From: CAWCKS01 sp963763485
GTDB taxonomy: Bacteria > Pseudomonadota > Alphaproteobacteria > Rhizobiales > Xanthobacteraceae
Assembly (NCBI GenBank): GCA_963763485.1
Contig: CAVXOW010000008.1
Location: 496,001-560,000 of the forward strand
Direction: 5' to 3'
Length of the DNA: 64,000 bases
Position 1 is the stretch's first letter. Each line of letters opens with the position of its first letter. Positions 53,803 through 63,071 of the stretch are shown piece by piece. The notes under the pieces were generated by a model. That model saw only the letters and a list, made by a program, of their open reading frames with translations. It was not told the DNA's origin and ran no database searches. Made by a program: the position numbers and the translations under genes.

Positions 53803-55260
53803 CTACTTCTTCGGACCGGGCACCGCGGGGAACGGTGAGCTTTCCGCCTGCAGGTAGAGCGGCTTGAGTTTCTCGACCAGGGCCTCGCCGAAATAGGCTT
53901 GCGGATTGGAGGCCGGCAGATTGCCTTCCGCCTCCAGCCCGGCGATCAACTGCTTGGCCTGATCGAAGGCCTGCTGCAGCGTGACGCCCGGGCGCAGAGC
54001 ACGATTGAACAGCGCGTCACCGAAGTAGGTCCATTCGCGCTCGTTGGAGCAGCCGAACGATGTCGAGTTCTCGTCGGATGCCGTGAGCACGATCGAATTG
54101 TCTGATATCAGGGGCTTGAGAAAAATACCCGAATAGCAAGCCGACACGATGACAATGCGGTTCTTGATGCCTTCGTCGTCAAGCACGCTCGCAACTTCAT
54201 CCGGCCGCAAGGTGCCGTGGCCGACGTCTTCCATGACCAGGGCAAAGCCGTCGGGCGAACCGTGCGACGTCATGAACAGCAGCAGGATGTCCTCGTCCTT
54301 GTTCATGAGCTTGCCGACGTCGTGAACCGCAGTTGCGAAGTTCTGCAGGCTTGCGAGCGGCGCGGCATTGACGAGCGAGAGGTGATTGACCAGCCGCAGC
54401 GTGCGACCCTCGATCGGCAGCACCTGACCGAGCGAACCGAGCGCGCCATTCAACTCCTTGAGAAAGACATCCTCGGCGGAAAAGCCGGCAACGCCGATGG
54501 TGAAGATGTGGGCGAGGTGGTCGTGTTGCGCAACGATTCGCGAAATCGCCGTGTCCATGAGCGCCGGCTGCGCCAGCGTAACCTGGCTCGCATCGACATG
54601 CGCCCGCTGCGAGCGGACCTGCTCGATCGCGGCGGCGCGCTTGGCCTCCCACACGTTGGCCGACGCAAGCTGAAAATCCGGCGGCGCAAATACCGGCAGA
54701 TGCGGAAAGCCGTAGGTGACAAGGAAGGTCGCCGCAAAATAACCCGTCGTGCGCAGGAGCTTGTTCCAGCGGCCAGCGGCGACGACGCTGCGGAATAGCG
54801 CGAAGATCGCACCGAACGTCCAGATCAAATACAGCACGGTGAGCGCGCCGCCAGAGTAGCGCGCTTCGATGCCCCAGACCTTTTCCAGATCGACCGTCGG
54901 CAGGTGCGACAGCGCGTAGGGCGTCACGGCGGTGACGAAACCGACGAGCGCTGACAGCGCGAGCGAGGCCGACAACATCGTCGCGCGATAGATCGCGGGC
55001 GCAAAGATGACGCCGACGAGCAGCAACGTGGCGCGCCACGCGATCAAGGCATCGAGGCCGTAGATATCGAACTGCGCATTGGTCCCGGCGTTGCCGAGCG
55101 CAATGACAAGTTCGACGATGGTGACCAGGACGACCCAGCCGATCAGTGCACCGAGCCCCAGCACGGGCGGCTCGGGCGTGCGGCGCCAGATCGCGGCGCG
55201 CAATGCCATGGCGAGCAGCTGCCGAATTCGGGTTAGCGTTGGGCGGATTGTGATTGTCAT
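53803..55260 (-). CDS. membrane-anchored C13-family (legumain-type) cysteine peptidase
   Basis: 485 residues. The N-terminal half has about six membrane helices (GALIGWVVLVTIVELVIALG, TLLLVGVIFAPAIYRATMLS, ASLALSALVGFVTAVTPYAL, LTVLYLIWTFGAIFALFRSV, FAATFLVTYGFP). The C-terminal half (about 235-480) is peptidase family C13: LLLFMTSHGSPDGFALVMED with His333, KNRIVIVSACYSGIFLKPLI with Cys375, TASDENSTSFGCSNEREWTY. Family members cut after Asn/Asp or act as transamidases such as GPI8; the bacterial ones are uncharacterised. Catalytic domain probably periplasmic. Related in clan (CD) to the caspase-like protein at 42204. Confidence 0.9.
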   Translation of the reverse strand: MTITIRPTLTRIRQLLAMALRAAIWRRTPEPPVLGLGALIGWVVLVTIVELVIALGNAGTNAQFDIYGLDALIAWRATLLLVGVIFAPAIYRATMLSASLALSALVGFVTAVTPYALSHLPTVDLEKVWGIEARYSGGALTVLYLIWTFGAIFALFRSVVAAGRWNKLLRTTGYFAATFLVTYGFPHLPVFAPPDFQLASANVWEAKRAAAIEQVRSQRAHVDASQVTLAQPALMDTAISRIVAQHDHLAHIFTIGVAGFSAEDVFLKELNGALGSLGQVLPIEGRTLRLVNHLSLVNAAPLASLQNFATAVHDVGKLMNKDEDILLLFMTSHGSPDGFALVMEDVGHGTLRPDEVASVLDDEGIKNRIVIVSACYSGIFLKPLISDNSIVLTASDENSTSFGCSNEREWTYFGDALFNRALRPGVTLQQAFDQAKQLIAGLEAEGNLPASNPQAYFGEALVEKLKPLYLQAESSPFPAVPGPKK

Positions 55261-55301
55261 TTCGGCCGCACCCTTACGCCACGCGGGCTCTCAACTCAAT
55301 A

Positions 55302-56243
55302 TCATGCGGGCGGCGGATCCATCACGGGTTCAACATGACCGGCCGCCTGCTCCCGCATGAAAATGTAGAGACCGGACGCAATGATGATGGCGGCGCCGCC
55401 CAGCGTGTGCCAGGCGGGCACATCGCCGAAACCTATATAGCCGAGGATCACGGCCCAGATGATCATCGAATATTGATAGGGCACGACGACGCTGGCCGGT
55501 GCAAGTTTCAGCGAGCGGTTGACGCTGAACAGCGCGACCACGGTGATGCAGCCACCGAGCGCGATCAGCCCGATCTCCCACGATGTCAGCGGCGACCAGC
55601 CGAGCGGCAGCACCAGCGCGAGGCCAAGGCAGAACGTGCCCGAAAGCTGCGTCGCGCCGAGCACGATGTCGGGCGTACCGCGGAGCGCGCGCGTCAGGAC
55701 CATCATGATCGCGAACGCAAAGCTGCCTGCGAGCGCGATCAGCGCCGGCCAGCTCACGGCGCCGGCGCCGGGCTTCAGCGCCAGCAGCACGCCGACGAAG
55801 CCGGCCCCGACCGCGGCCCAGCGGCGGAGGTCGACCGGCTCCTTCAGCACGATCGCGGCAATGACGGTGACGAAGATTGGCGACGCGAGATAATAGGTGA
55901 TCAGGTCGGCAAGCGGCAGGTAAATCGCGGCAAAGAAGAAAGCCGCCACCTCGCTCGACGACAGCACGATGCGCAGCACGTGAAGCCATGGCCGCGGCGT
56001 GCGCGGGAACGCGGCGCGCTCGCGCCAGGCGAACGGTGACAACAGGAACAGCGACGCTAGGGCGCGCAGCATCAGGAACTGGCCGACCGGCAAGGTCGCC
56101 ACCAGCATCTTGCCGAACATGTCGCCAACCGAGAACACGCAGACGCCGAGCAGCATCAAGCCGATGCCGAGCAACGTGGCGCGGCGCTGGTCTGATGGGG
56201 TGACGGTGGCTGTGGCGGAGGTCATTGTTGAAGCTGTTGCCAC
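55302..56243 (-). CDS. DMT-superfamily (EamA) transporter
   Basis: 313 residues, ten membrane helices in two EamA halves: ATLLGIGLMLLGVCVFSVGD, FFFAAIYLPLADLITYYLAS and VTVIAAIVLKEPVDLRRWAA in the first, ALIALAGSFAFAIMMVLTRA and APASVVVPYQYSMIIWAVIL in the second. Exports a metabolite or drug; substrate unknown. Start GTG 56243 is used; ATG 56225 is also possible and neither has a clear ribosome site. It follows the C13 gene's upstream side on the minus strand; obgE is divergent. Confidence 0.9.
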   Translation of the reverse strand: MATASTMTSATATVTPSDQRRATLLGIGLMLLGVCVFSVGDMFGKMLVATLPVGQFLMLRALASLFLLSPFAWRERAAFPRTPRPWLHVLRIVLSSSEVAAFFFAAIYLPLADLITYYLASPIFVTVIAAIVLKEPVDLRRWAAVGAGFVGVLLALKPGAGAVSWPALIALAGSFAFAIMMVLTRALRGTPDIVLGATQLSGTFCLGLALVLPLGWSPLTSWEIGLIALGGCITVVALFSVNRSLKLAPASVVVPYQYSMIIWAVILGYIGFGDVPAWHTLGGAAIIIASGLYIFMREQAAGHVEPVMDPPPA

Positions 56244-56315
56244 CGAAAGTGAGGCGGGTCCAGCGGGGGGATTTTGTTGGTGTGATGAGCTGAGGAGGTT
56301 GCATCGGACCCCGCA

Positions 56316-56472
56316 TTACCTCTCCCATTGGGAGAGGTCGCGCCGAAGGCGCGGGTGAGGGGATCAGCCGCTGGTGAGAAGCCCCCTCACCCGCCGCGCT
56401 AAGCCTGTCATCGAGCCGCGCTTTGCGCGGACCCGTTGGCGCGTCGACCTCTCCCCCGTTGGGGAGAGGTAA
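56316..56472. repeat. long dispersed palindromic element (CCTCTCCC type)
   Basis: TTACCTCTCCCATTGGGAGA at the left and CCCGTTGGGGAGAGGTAA at the right are mutually inverse and each forms its own hairpin. CGCGGGTGAGGGG and CCCCTCACCCGC form a third stem in the middle. This fills most of the 307 bases between the DMT gene and obgE. The rest shows no gene. Confidence 0.75.
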
Positions 56473-56550
56473 CCAAATCGCCCACGCGACGGTTTACAAT
56501 GACGCCCACACCAGGTTGCGGGACGCACACCCGTCCTATACCTATGCCCC

Positions 56551-57588
56551 ATGAAATTCCTCGATGAAGCCAAGGTCTACATCCGCTCCGGCGACGGCGG
56601 CAATGGCTGCGTCGCGTTCCGGCGCGAGAAGTTCATCGAGTTCGGCGGGCCGAGCGGCGGCAATGGCGGCCGCGGTGGCGACATCATTGTCGAGGCGGTC
56701 GACGGCCTCAACACGCTGATCGACTACCGCTACCAGCAGCATTTCAAGGCGCAGAAGGGCGCCCACGGCATGGGCAAGGATTGCCACGGCGCCGGCGGCA
56801 AGGACCTCACGCTGAAGGTTCCGGTCGGCACGCAGATCTTCGACGAGGATCGCGAGACGCTGCTGGCCGACCTCACCAAGGTCGGAGAGCGCGTCGTGCT
56901 GGCGCAGGGCGGCAATGGCGGCTTCGGCAACGCGCATTTCAAGTCGTCGACCAATCGCGCGCCGCGCAACGCCAATCCCGGACAATCCGGCGAGGAGCGC
57001 TGGATCTGGCTGCGGCTGAAACTGATCGCCGATGCCGGCCTCGTCGGATTGCCAAATGCCGGCAAGTCGACCTTCCTTGCCGCGGTCAGCGCGGCGCGAC
57101 CGAAGATCGCCGACTATCCGTTCACGACGCTGCATCCGCAGCTCGGCGTGGTCGAGATCGACGGCCGCGAATTCGTGCTCGCCGATATTCCCGGCCTGAT
57201 CGAGGGCGCTCACGAGGGCGCAGGCCTCGGCGACCGCTTCCTTGGCCACATCGAGCGCTGCCGCGTTCTTCTGCATCTCGTCGATGGCACCGGCGAACAC
57301 GCCGGCAAGGCCTATAAAACGGTGCGCGCCGAAATCGAGGCTTACGATGACGCGCTCGCGGAAAAAGCGGAGATCGTCGCGCTCAACAAGGCCGACGCCT
57401 TGTCGGCCGAGGATCTCAAGCAGCAAGTGGCGCGGCTGAAGCGCGCGGCGAAGAAGACACCGCTGGTGATGTCGGCGGTAACACGCGAGGGCGTCGACGA
57501 GGTATTGCGCGCGCTGCTCAAGGTGATCGGCGAGGCCGCCCGGACACGCAAGGACGATGCACCGGCTCGCGCGGCGTGGACACCGTAA
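56551..57588 (+). CDS. obgE: GTPase Obg/CgtA
   Basis: 345 residues. The glycine-rich Obg fold is at the start (MKFLDEAKVYIRSGDGGNGC, GPSGGNGGRGGDIIVEAVDG), G-domain from about 160: G1 GLPNAGKSTFLAAVSAARP, G2 region DYPFTTLHPQLGVV, G3 DIPGLIEGAHEGAGLG, G4 NKAD, G5 MSAV. Essential GTPase of 50S ribosome assembly and stress control. A short C-terminal tail as in other alphaproteobacteria. Same strand as rplU-rpmA, but separated by minus-strand genes. Confidence 0.98.
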   Translation: MKFLDEAKVYIRSGDGGNGCVAFRREKFIEFGGPSGGNGGRGGDIIVEAVDGLNTLIDYRYQQHFKAQKGAHGMGKDCHGAGGKDLTLKVPVGTQIFDEDRETLLADLTKVGERVVLAQGGNGGFGNAHFKSSTNRAPRNANPGQSGEERWIWLRLKLIADAGLVGLPNAGKSTFLAAVSAARPKIADYPFTTLHPQLGVVEIDGREFVLADIPGLIEGAHEGAGLGDRFLGHIERCRVLLHLVDGTGEHAGKAYKTVRAEIEAYDDALAEKAEIVALNKADALSAEDLKQQVARLKRAAKKTPLVMSAVTREGVDEVLRALLKVIGEAARTRKDDAPARAAWTP

Positions 57589-57590
57589 TC

Positions 57591-57679
57591 TGCAGGATGG
57601 GTTGAGCGCAGCGAAACCCATCAGCGGTCACCGACTTGGGCAGTCATGATGGGTTTCGCTGCGCTCAACCCATCCTGCA
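57591..57679. repeat. perfect 33-bp inverted repeat
   Basis: Left arm 57591-57623 (starts TGCAGGATGGGTTGAGCGCA) and right arm 57647-57679 (ends CGCTCAACCCATCCTGCA) match without a mismatch, with 23 bases between. It begins 3 bases after the obgE stop, so it can act as obgE terminator or RNA end. Confidence 0.9.
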
Positions 57680-57717
57680 AACCTGCACGCTTGCCCACGG
57701 AGAATGACAGGCTCGCG

Positions 57718-58173
57718 ATGACCGATCTCACCTTCGACACCGACCCAAGTCCCGCCGACATCGCGGTTCTCGAAGATCGCTTGTATGAGTTCAACATGCA
57801 GGCGACCGGCCACACCGACGGCCAGCTCTACGGCATCTTCCTGCGCGACGCGAACGGAGCGGTGATCGGCGGCGCCGACGGCTGGACCTGGGGCGCGACC
57901 TGTTACGTGCGGCACCTCTACCTGCCGGCGGCGATGCGCGGCCAAGGACTCGGCGCGAAGCTGATGGATTTGATCGAGCGCGAAGCGCTGGCGCGACGCT
58001 GCGCCATGATCGTGCTGGAGAGCCACGATTTCCAGGCCCCGGAGTTCTATCGCAAGCGCGGATTTGTCGCGACCGGTTCGGTCGAAGGTTATCCGCGCGG
58101 TCATCGCAATTTCACATTCGTGAAGAGACTGAACGCGACGGAACGACCAACCACCAGTGAGGAACACCGATGA
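57718..58173 (+). CDS. GNAT family N-acetyltransferase
   Basis: 151 residues from ATG 57718. LYEFNMQATGHTDGQLYGIF, then CYVRHLYLPAAMRGQGLGAK (acetyl-CoA loop R-G-Q-G-L-G), then IVLESHDFQAPEFYRKRGFV. Short GNAT of the type that often acts on small molecules or antibiotics. Its last bases overlap the start of the VOC gene (ATGA at 58170), so the two are co-translated. Confidence 0.92.
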   Translation: MTDLTFDTDPSPADIAVLEDRLYEFNMQATGHTDGQLYGIFLRDANGAVIGGADGWTWGATCYVRHLYLPAAMRGQGLGAKLMDLIEREALARRCAMIVLESHDFQAPEFYRKRGFVATGSVEGYPRGHRNFTFVKRLNATERPTTSEEHR

Positions 58174-58541
58174 TCGGCTATGTGACGTTAGGCACCAAGG
58201 ACATGAAGAAGGCCGCCGCGTTCTACGACAAGATCGCCGCCGAAATGGGCATCAAGCGTTTCATGGAATCCGACACGTTCATCGCTTGGGGCGCGCCGGG
58301 CGGCGGTGCCGGGCTCGGCATCACGAAACCGTTTGACGGCAAGCCACAGACCGTCGGCAACGGCGTGATGGTCGCGCTTGCGGCCAAGGACAAGGCGCAG
58401 GTCGACCGCATCCACAAGCTGGCGCTGTCGCTCGGCGGCACGGACGAGGGCGCGCCGGGTCCGCGCGGCGAAGGGGGCTTCTACGCGGCTTATTTTCGCG
58501 ATCTCGACGGCAACAAGCTCAACGCATTTGTGATGGGCTGA
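58170..58541 (+). CDS. VOC (glyoxalase/bleomycin-resistance-fold) protein
   Basis: 123 residues. MIGYVTLGTKDMKKAAAFYD at the start, AAYFRDLDGNKLNAFVMG at the end; the F-Y-D and R-D-x-D-G-N-K segments are the two half-motifs of the VOC fold. Usual size for a one-domain pair of betaalphabetabetabeta units. Metal-binding residues are only partly evident (no clear starting His). Coupled to the GNAT gene and followed by a terminator. Confidence 0.9.
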   Translation: MIGYVTLGTKDMKKAAAFYDKIAAEMGIKRFMESDTFIAWGAPGGGAGLGITKPFDGKPQTVGNGVMVALAAKDKAQVDRIHKLALSLGGTDEGAPGPRGEGGFYAAYFRDLDGNKLNAFVMG

Positions 58542-58566
58542 GAGACCTCAAGGCATTGCACGCATG

Positions 58567-58598
58567 ACGGCCGGGACATCGCAATCCCGGCCGTTTTG
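58567..58598 (+). terminator. Rho-independent terminator after VOC gene
   Basis: ACGGCCGGGA (58567-58576) pairs with TCCCGGCCGT (58585-58594), loop CATCGCAA, then a short TTT. It lies 26 bases after the stop. Confidence 0.8.
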
Positions 58599-58639
58599 CC
58601 GTAACGTCGGCCGACACCAACGTTGCGCGAGTTTACGCC

Positions 58640-59782
58640 ATGACGCCAAAGCCGTTTCGCCTCGAAGTCCCCGACAGCGCGATTGCTGATCTGAAGACCC
58701 GCCTTGCGCTGACGCGCTTTCCGGATGCCGCACCCGGCGAACCGTGGGCGTTCGGCGCCAGTGTCGACTATGTGCGCGACCTCGTCGCCTACTGGAAAGA
58801 CAAGTTCGACTGGCGCGCGGAGGAAGCGGCCCTGAACGCGTTCCCGCAGTTCAAGGTGCCGCTACACGACATCGACGTGCACTATCTGCATGTCCCCGGC
58901 AAAGGACCGAACCCCTACCCGCTGCTTTTGCTGCACGGCTGGCCGGGGTCGGTGTTCGAGTTTCTCGATATCATCCCGCGGCTGACCGATCCCGCGAAGT
59001 TCGGCGGCGACGCCAAGGATGCATTCACGGTGATCGCGCCGTCGCTGCCGGGCTATGGCCTGTCGTTCAAGCCCGGGCAAAAGCGCTTCATCCTGCAGGA
59101 CATCACGGCTTGCGTGCATGACCTGATGACGCAGGCGCTCGGCATCACGAAATTTGCCGTGCAGGGCGGCGACTGGGGCGCCGGGATTTCCTCGCTGCTC
59201 GGCCACAGCTATCCGAATTCGCTGTGCGGCATTCACATCAACCTGATGTTTGCCGGACGCGATCCCGCAGCGACCCCGACGCCGGAAGAAGCGCGCTTCG
59301 GCGAACAGCTCGCGCACTGGCTGAAGGAAGAGACCGGCTATCAGCAGATTCAAGGCACCAAGCCGCAGACGCTGGCGTTCGGGCTGACCAACTCACCAGC
59401 TGGACTTGCGGCTTGGATCGCCGAAAAATTCCGCAGCTGGTCGGATTGCGGTGGCGTGCCGGAAAACGCTGTTCCGCGCGACCGCATGCTGGGCAACATC
59501 TCGCTCTACTGGTTCACCGGCGCGATCAGCTCGTCGTTCTGGCCGTATTACGGCCGGCTGCACACGCCGTGGCCGGTGTCGCCGAAGAGCCCGATCACGG
59601 TGCCGACCGGCTACGCGGCGTTCCCGAAGGAGATTTTAAGTCCGCCGCGCTCGCTGGCGCAGAAGGCCTACACCGATATCCGGCGCTGGACCGAGATGAC
59701 GAAGGGCGGCCACTTCGCGGCGATGGAGCAACCCGACGCGCTGGCCCATGAGATCCGCGAGTTCTTCCGGCCGCTGAGATAA
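58640..59782 (+). CDS. epoxide hydrolase (EHN-domain type)
   Basis: 380 residues, intact. EHN domain (RLEVPDSAIADLKTRLALTR, then AALNAFPQFKVPLHDIDVHY), oxyanion HGWPGSVFEF, nucleophile Asp in KFAVQGGDWGAGISSLLG, lid Tyr candidates in NISLYWFTGAISSSFWPYYG, catalytic His in TKGGHFAAMEQPDALAHEIR. Converts epoxides to vicinal diols. Paralogue of the gene at 19492 with the same motif order. The neighbour downstream is an FAD oxygenase on the opposite strand, so an epoxidation-hydrolysis pair is possible (inference). Confidence 0.93.
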   Translation: MTPKPFRLEVPDSAIADLKTRLALTRFPDAAPGEPWAFGASVDYVRDLVAYWKDKFDWRAEEAALNAFPQFKVPLHDIDVHYLHVPGKGPNPYPLLLLHGWPGSVFEFLDIIPRLTDPAKFGGDAKDAFTVIAPSLPGYGLSFKPGQKRFILQDITACVHDLMTQALGITKFAVQGGDWGAGISSLLGHSYPNSLCGIHINLMFAGRDPAATPTPEEARFGEQLAHWLKEETGYQQIQGTKPQTLAFGLTNSPAGLAAWIAEKFRSWSDCGGVPENAVPRDRMLGNISLYWFTGAISSSFWPYYGRLHTPWPVSPKSPITVPTGYAAFPKEILSPPRSLAQKAYTDIRRWTEMTKGGHFAAMEQPDALAHEIREFFRPLR

Positions 59783-59803
59783 CGCATCGCGGCGGCATCG
59801 TCG

Positions 59804-61170
59804 CTACGAAACGGTCGCTTCGACCGCGCTCGACGTGACGGCAGCGCCGACGCGCCGGTTGCCGCGCCAGACCCGCCACGCGATCGCCGGGCTGAGCAAG
59901 GCCGGCGGCGGGCTCATCAGGTTCGCCACCTTCAGGAACGCCGTGGCGAGCGTCGCATCTTTGCGCGCCGCGAGATGCAGCTTGCCGACATACCAGTTGA
60001 TGAAACGAACCATCGCCGGCCGCGGCCCCTCGATGCGAGGATGGCGCAGATCGTTGCCGACAGCGATATCCCACGGGATATCGACGATCTTCGCCGCCGC
60101 TTTGAAGAAGCGGGTGCTGAGATTTCCGTGCCCGCATTCAGAACCTCGCGCAGCGTCACCGCCTCCTGCGCGGCGACCGTCATGCCCTGACCGTAAACCG
60201 GATTGAAGCTGCAAATCGCATCGCCGAACACGAGATAGCCCTGCGGAAACCGAACGAGCTTCTCGTAACGACGGCGCAGGCTCGAGACGTAGCGATAGCG
60301 GATGTAGTCGGTGAGCGGTTCGGCTTTGGCGACGACATCGTGGATCTCTCTCGTCGGCAACGTCGCCAGGTAGGCGAGGAATTCCGCATCGCTTGCCGGC
60401 GCATCGTCGCCGAGGAAGCCACCGACACTGACGGTCCAGGTATCGTTTTCCAGCGCCAGGATGACGCCGTTGCGCCAGTTCGGCGCGCTGCCGGCGATTA
60501 CGATGCCGAGTTTGCCGCCGAGTTCACCCGGCTTGCGGCGATAGGTGCGTGTCATGTAGCCGATGCCGATCTCGACCTTCTCGTCGGCGGGCCGCTGGTA
60601 GCCGAGTTCCTCGAGCCAGGTGGGGCTTGCCGAGCCGCGTCCTGATGCGTCGACCACCAGATCGGCATCGATCGTTTCTTCATCCTTGCCGTCGATGTGG
60701 ACGCGGACGCCGTTGACGCGATCGCGGGAAGCGCCGGTCACGAGGCCCTGCACCGCGCAATTCTCGATCGCGCGCACATTCGCAAGCTTCAGCACGCGGC
60801 GACGGACGTGACCTTCGAGCACTGGACGGCTGGCGAGCAGGCCGATCAACTCGCTCTTGCCTTGCGCCAGCGCCACGTTGTGGCCCAGCCACATGACGTC
60901 GTTGGCGATATCGCCGAGCAGACCGCCGCTCTCGGTCACCACCTCATTGCTGTAGCCGGGAAAGAATTCCTCAAGCACAGCGCGGCCGCGCGCCAGCAAA
61001 CCGTGGGTGTGCCGGCCCTGCGGCACACCCTTGCGCGGTACGTCACCAACTGGAAACGCGTCGCGCTCGATGATGGTGACAGTGGTAAAGAAATCCGATA
61101 GCGCGCGGGCGGCCAATAGCCCACCCATGCTGGCGCCGATGACAATGGCGTGTTCGCCAATCCGCTTCAT
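59804..61170 (-). CDS. FAD-dependent oxidoreductase (PheA/TfdB-like), 3' frameshift
   Basis: About 455 residues when joined. HAIVIGASMGGLLAARALSD is the FAD Rossmann motif, RGVPQGRH-like KGVPQGRHTHGLLARGRAVL follows, ADLVVDASGRGSASPTWLEE is the middle motif, and YLVFGDAICSFNPVYGQGMT with VAAQEA is the GD-motif for FAD ribityl binding. After VLNAGTEI the homologous tail is in another frame: STRFFKAAAKIVDIPWDIAV, RPAMVRFINWYVGKLHLAAR, and stop 59804. One missing base near 60122 explains it. Family includes geranylgeranyl-reductase-like and hydroxylase enzymes; reaction unknown. Convergent with the epoxide hydrolase. Confidence 0.85.
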
Positions 61171-61397
61171 GATGCTACCCCTTCCGATGGACTGATGGCT
61201 GGTACGGAGCCGCTGCGCCGATTGTTTCGGGAATGCGCACCCCGGTTCATCACAAAAACTTCAGGGTTGCGTCATTCGTCCGTGGGAGAGCGCACGGAGA
61301 GGGTCCGGGATAGGTCGCCGGCAGCGGTTGCAAGTGATTGAAATAATGCGAAGAATAGACTTCATGGCGCCAAGCCGGACTGGTCCTGGGATCACGC

Positions 61398-63011
61398 GTG
61401 CAACATCGTTTTGAAATCTTCCTGATCCTGCTGGCGGTGCTCGCCGGCGCGGCGCTGCTGGCGCGGCGGCTGAACGTCGCACCGGCGGTGATGCTGCTGA
61501 TGACCGGCATCGGCCTTGCTCTCGTGCCCGGCCTGCCCCGGCTCGAGCTTGAGCCCGAGATCGTGTTGCTGATCGTGCTGCCGCCGCTGATTTATTCGGC
61601 GAGCGTCGCGATGAGCTGGCGCGAATTCAAGCTGAACCTGCGCCCGATCGCGCTGCTCGCGATCGGCTGCGTGATCTTCACCGCGGCCGCAGTCGCAACA
61701 GCGATGCATTATTTCAGCGGCCTGCCGTGGAACCTGGGCTTCCTTCTGGGCGCCATTGTCGCCCCACCCGATGCGGTCGCCCCGCTCGCGATCGCACGCC
61801 GCTTGAGACTGCCGCGGCGGGTGCTGGTGGTGCTGGAAGGCGAAGGCCTCGTCAACGACGCCACCGCGCTGATCATGTATCGTTTTGCAATCGCCGCGAT
61901 CGCGACCGGCATGTTCTCGCTGCGCGTGGCGACCAGCGAGTTCGCGCTGATCCTTGCCGGCGAGATCGCCTACGGCCTGTTCATTGGCTGGGCCAGCCTG
62001 CTGCTTCGCAAGCGCGCCCGCGATCCGCAGGTCGAGATTACGCTGTCTCTGATTACGCCTTACGTCGCCTTCTGGCTGCCGCAACATCTCGGCGGTTCGG
62101 GCGTGCTCGCGACTGTGGTCTGCGGCCTCTACATCTCCTGGAACGGCCCGCTGCTGATCTCGGCCGCGACGCGACTGCAGGGGATCTTTTTCTGGGGCTT
62201 GATCATCTACCTGATCGAGGGCCTGCTGTTTCTGCTGACCGGTGCCCAGCTCAGGCCGCTGATCGAGCGGTCGAAGGATTTCGAGCTATCGCGCATCCTG
62301 ATCGCGACCCTGATCGTCTCGGCGACCATCGTGGCGGCGCGGTTTGTGTGGGTGTTTGCCCGACTCTATCTCGGCTGGCTGGCGTGTGTCGTGCTGCAGT
62401 TTCTGCGCATCCCGATCCCGCTGCCGCCCCTGCCGCCATGGCGCTACACTTTCGTGATCGCCTTCACCGGCGTCCGCGGCGCGGTCTCGCTTGCGGCTGC
62501 GCTGGCGTTGCCGCTGACGGTCGCGTCGGGCGATGCTTTCCCCTACCGCGACATCATGCTGTTCGTCGCGTTCGGCGTCATCCTGATAACGCTGGTCGGT
62601 CTTGGGCTAACGTTGCCTTTCGTTGTGACGGCGCTCGGCATTTCCAATGTCGGCCGCGAGGAACATCGCGAGGAATACGAGGCCGAGATCGCAGCGCGGC
62701 GCGGCCTGCTGGCGGCGACACGCGCCTCGATCGACGAGATGGCGAAGACCCGGCAGCTGCCCGACGACATCGTCGATATTTTGTGCGCACGGCACATGGC
62801 GCGATCGAGCCAGGTGCCCGGCGGCGAGAACGGCGACAAGGCCACCATGACCGAGGAGAGCGCGCGGCTGGTCCGCGAACTGATCGCGGACGAACGAAAC
62901 TATATTCACCGGCTGCTGCGCGAGGGGCAGATCACCGACGAGGCGCGCCGCCGCATCGAACGCGATCTCGATCTCGAAGAGGCGGTGCTGAGCAATCTTG
63001 GCTACGACTGA
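61398..63011 (+). CDS. Na+/H+ antiporter, CPA1 family
   Basis: 537 residues from GTG 61398. About 12 helices: FLILLAVLAGAALLARRLNV at the start, LLIVLPPLIYSASVAMSWRE, GAIVAPPDAVAPLAIARRLR with the key Asp, VVLEGEGLVNDATALIMYRF with the N-D pair of electroneutral antiporters, FVIAFTGVRGAVSLAAALAL. A soluble C-terminal region of about 120 residues (EEHREEYEAEIAARRGLLAA to the end) is cytoplasmic and likely regulatory. Exchanges Na+ or K+ for protons in pH or salt balance. Confidence 0.93.
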   Translation: MQHRFEIFLILLAVLAGAALLARRLNVAPAVMLLMTGIGLALVPGLPRLELEPEIVLLIVLPPLIYSASVAMSWREFKLNLRPIALLAIGCVIFTAAAVATAMHYFSGLPWNLGFLLGAIVAPPDAVAPLAIARRLRLPRRVLVVLEGEGLVNDATALIMYRFAIAAIATGMFSLRVATSEFALILAGEIAYGLFIGWASLLLRKRARDPQVEITLSLITPYVAFWLPQHLGGSGVLATVVCGLYISWNGPLLISAATRLQGIFFWGLIIYLIEGLLFLLTGAQLRPLIERSKDFELSRILIATLIVSATIVAARFVWVFARLYLGWLACVVLQFLRIPIPLPPLPPWRYTFVIAFTGVRGAVSLAAALALPLTVASGDAFPYRDIMLFVAFGVILITLVGLGLTLPFVVTALGISNVGREEHREEYEAEIAARRGLLAATRASIDEMAKTRQLPDDIVDILCARHMARSSQVPGGENGDKATMTEESARLVRELIADERNYIHRLLREGQITDEARRRIERDLDLEEAVLSNLGYD

Positions 63012-63071
63012 GACGCGGCTCTTTCGGCATGCGATAGTAGCTCAACGAACAAAGAGAAATTGGGAGGAGCC

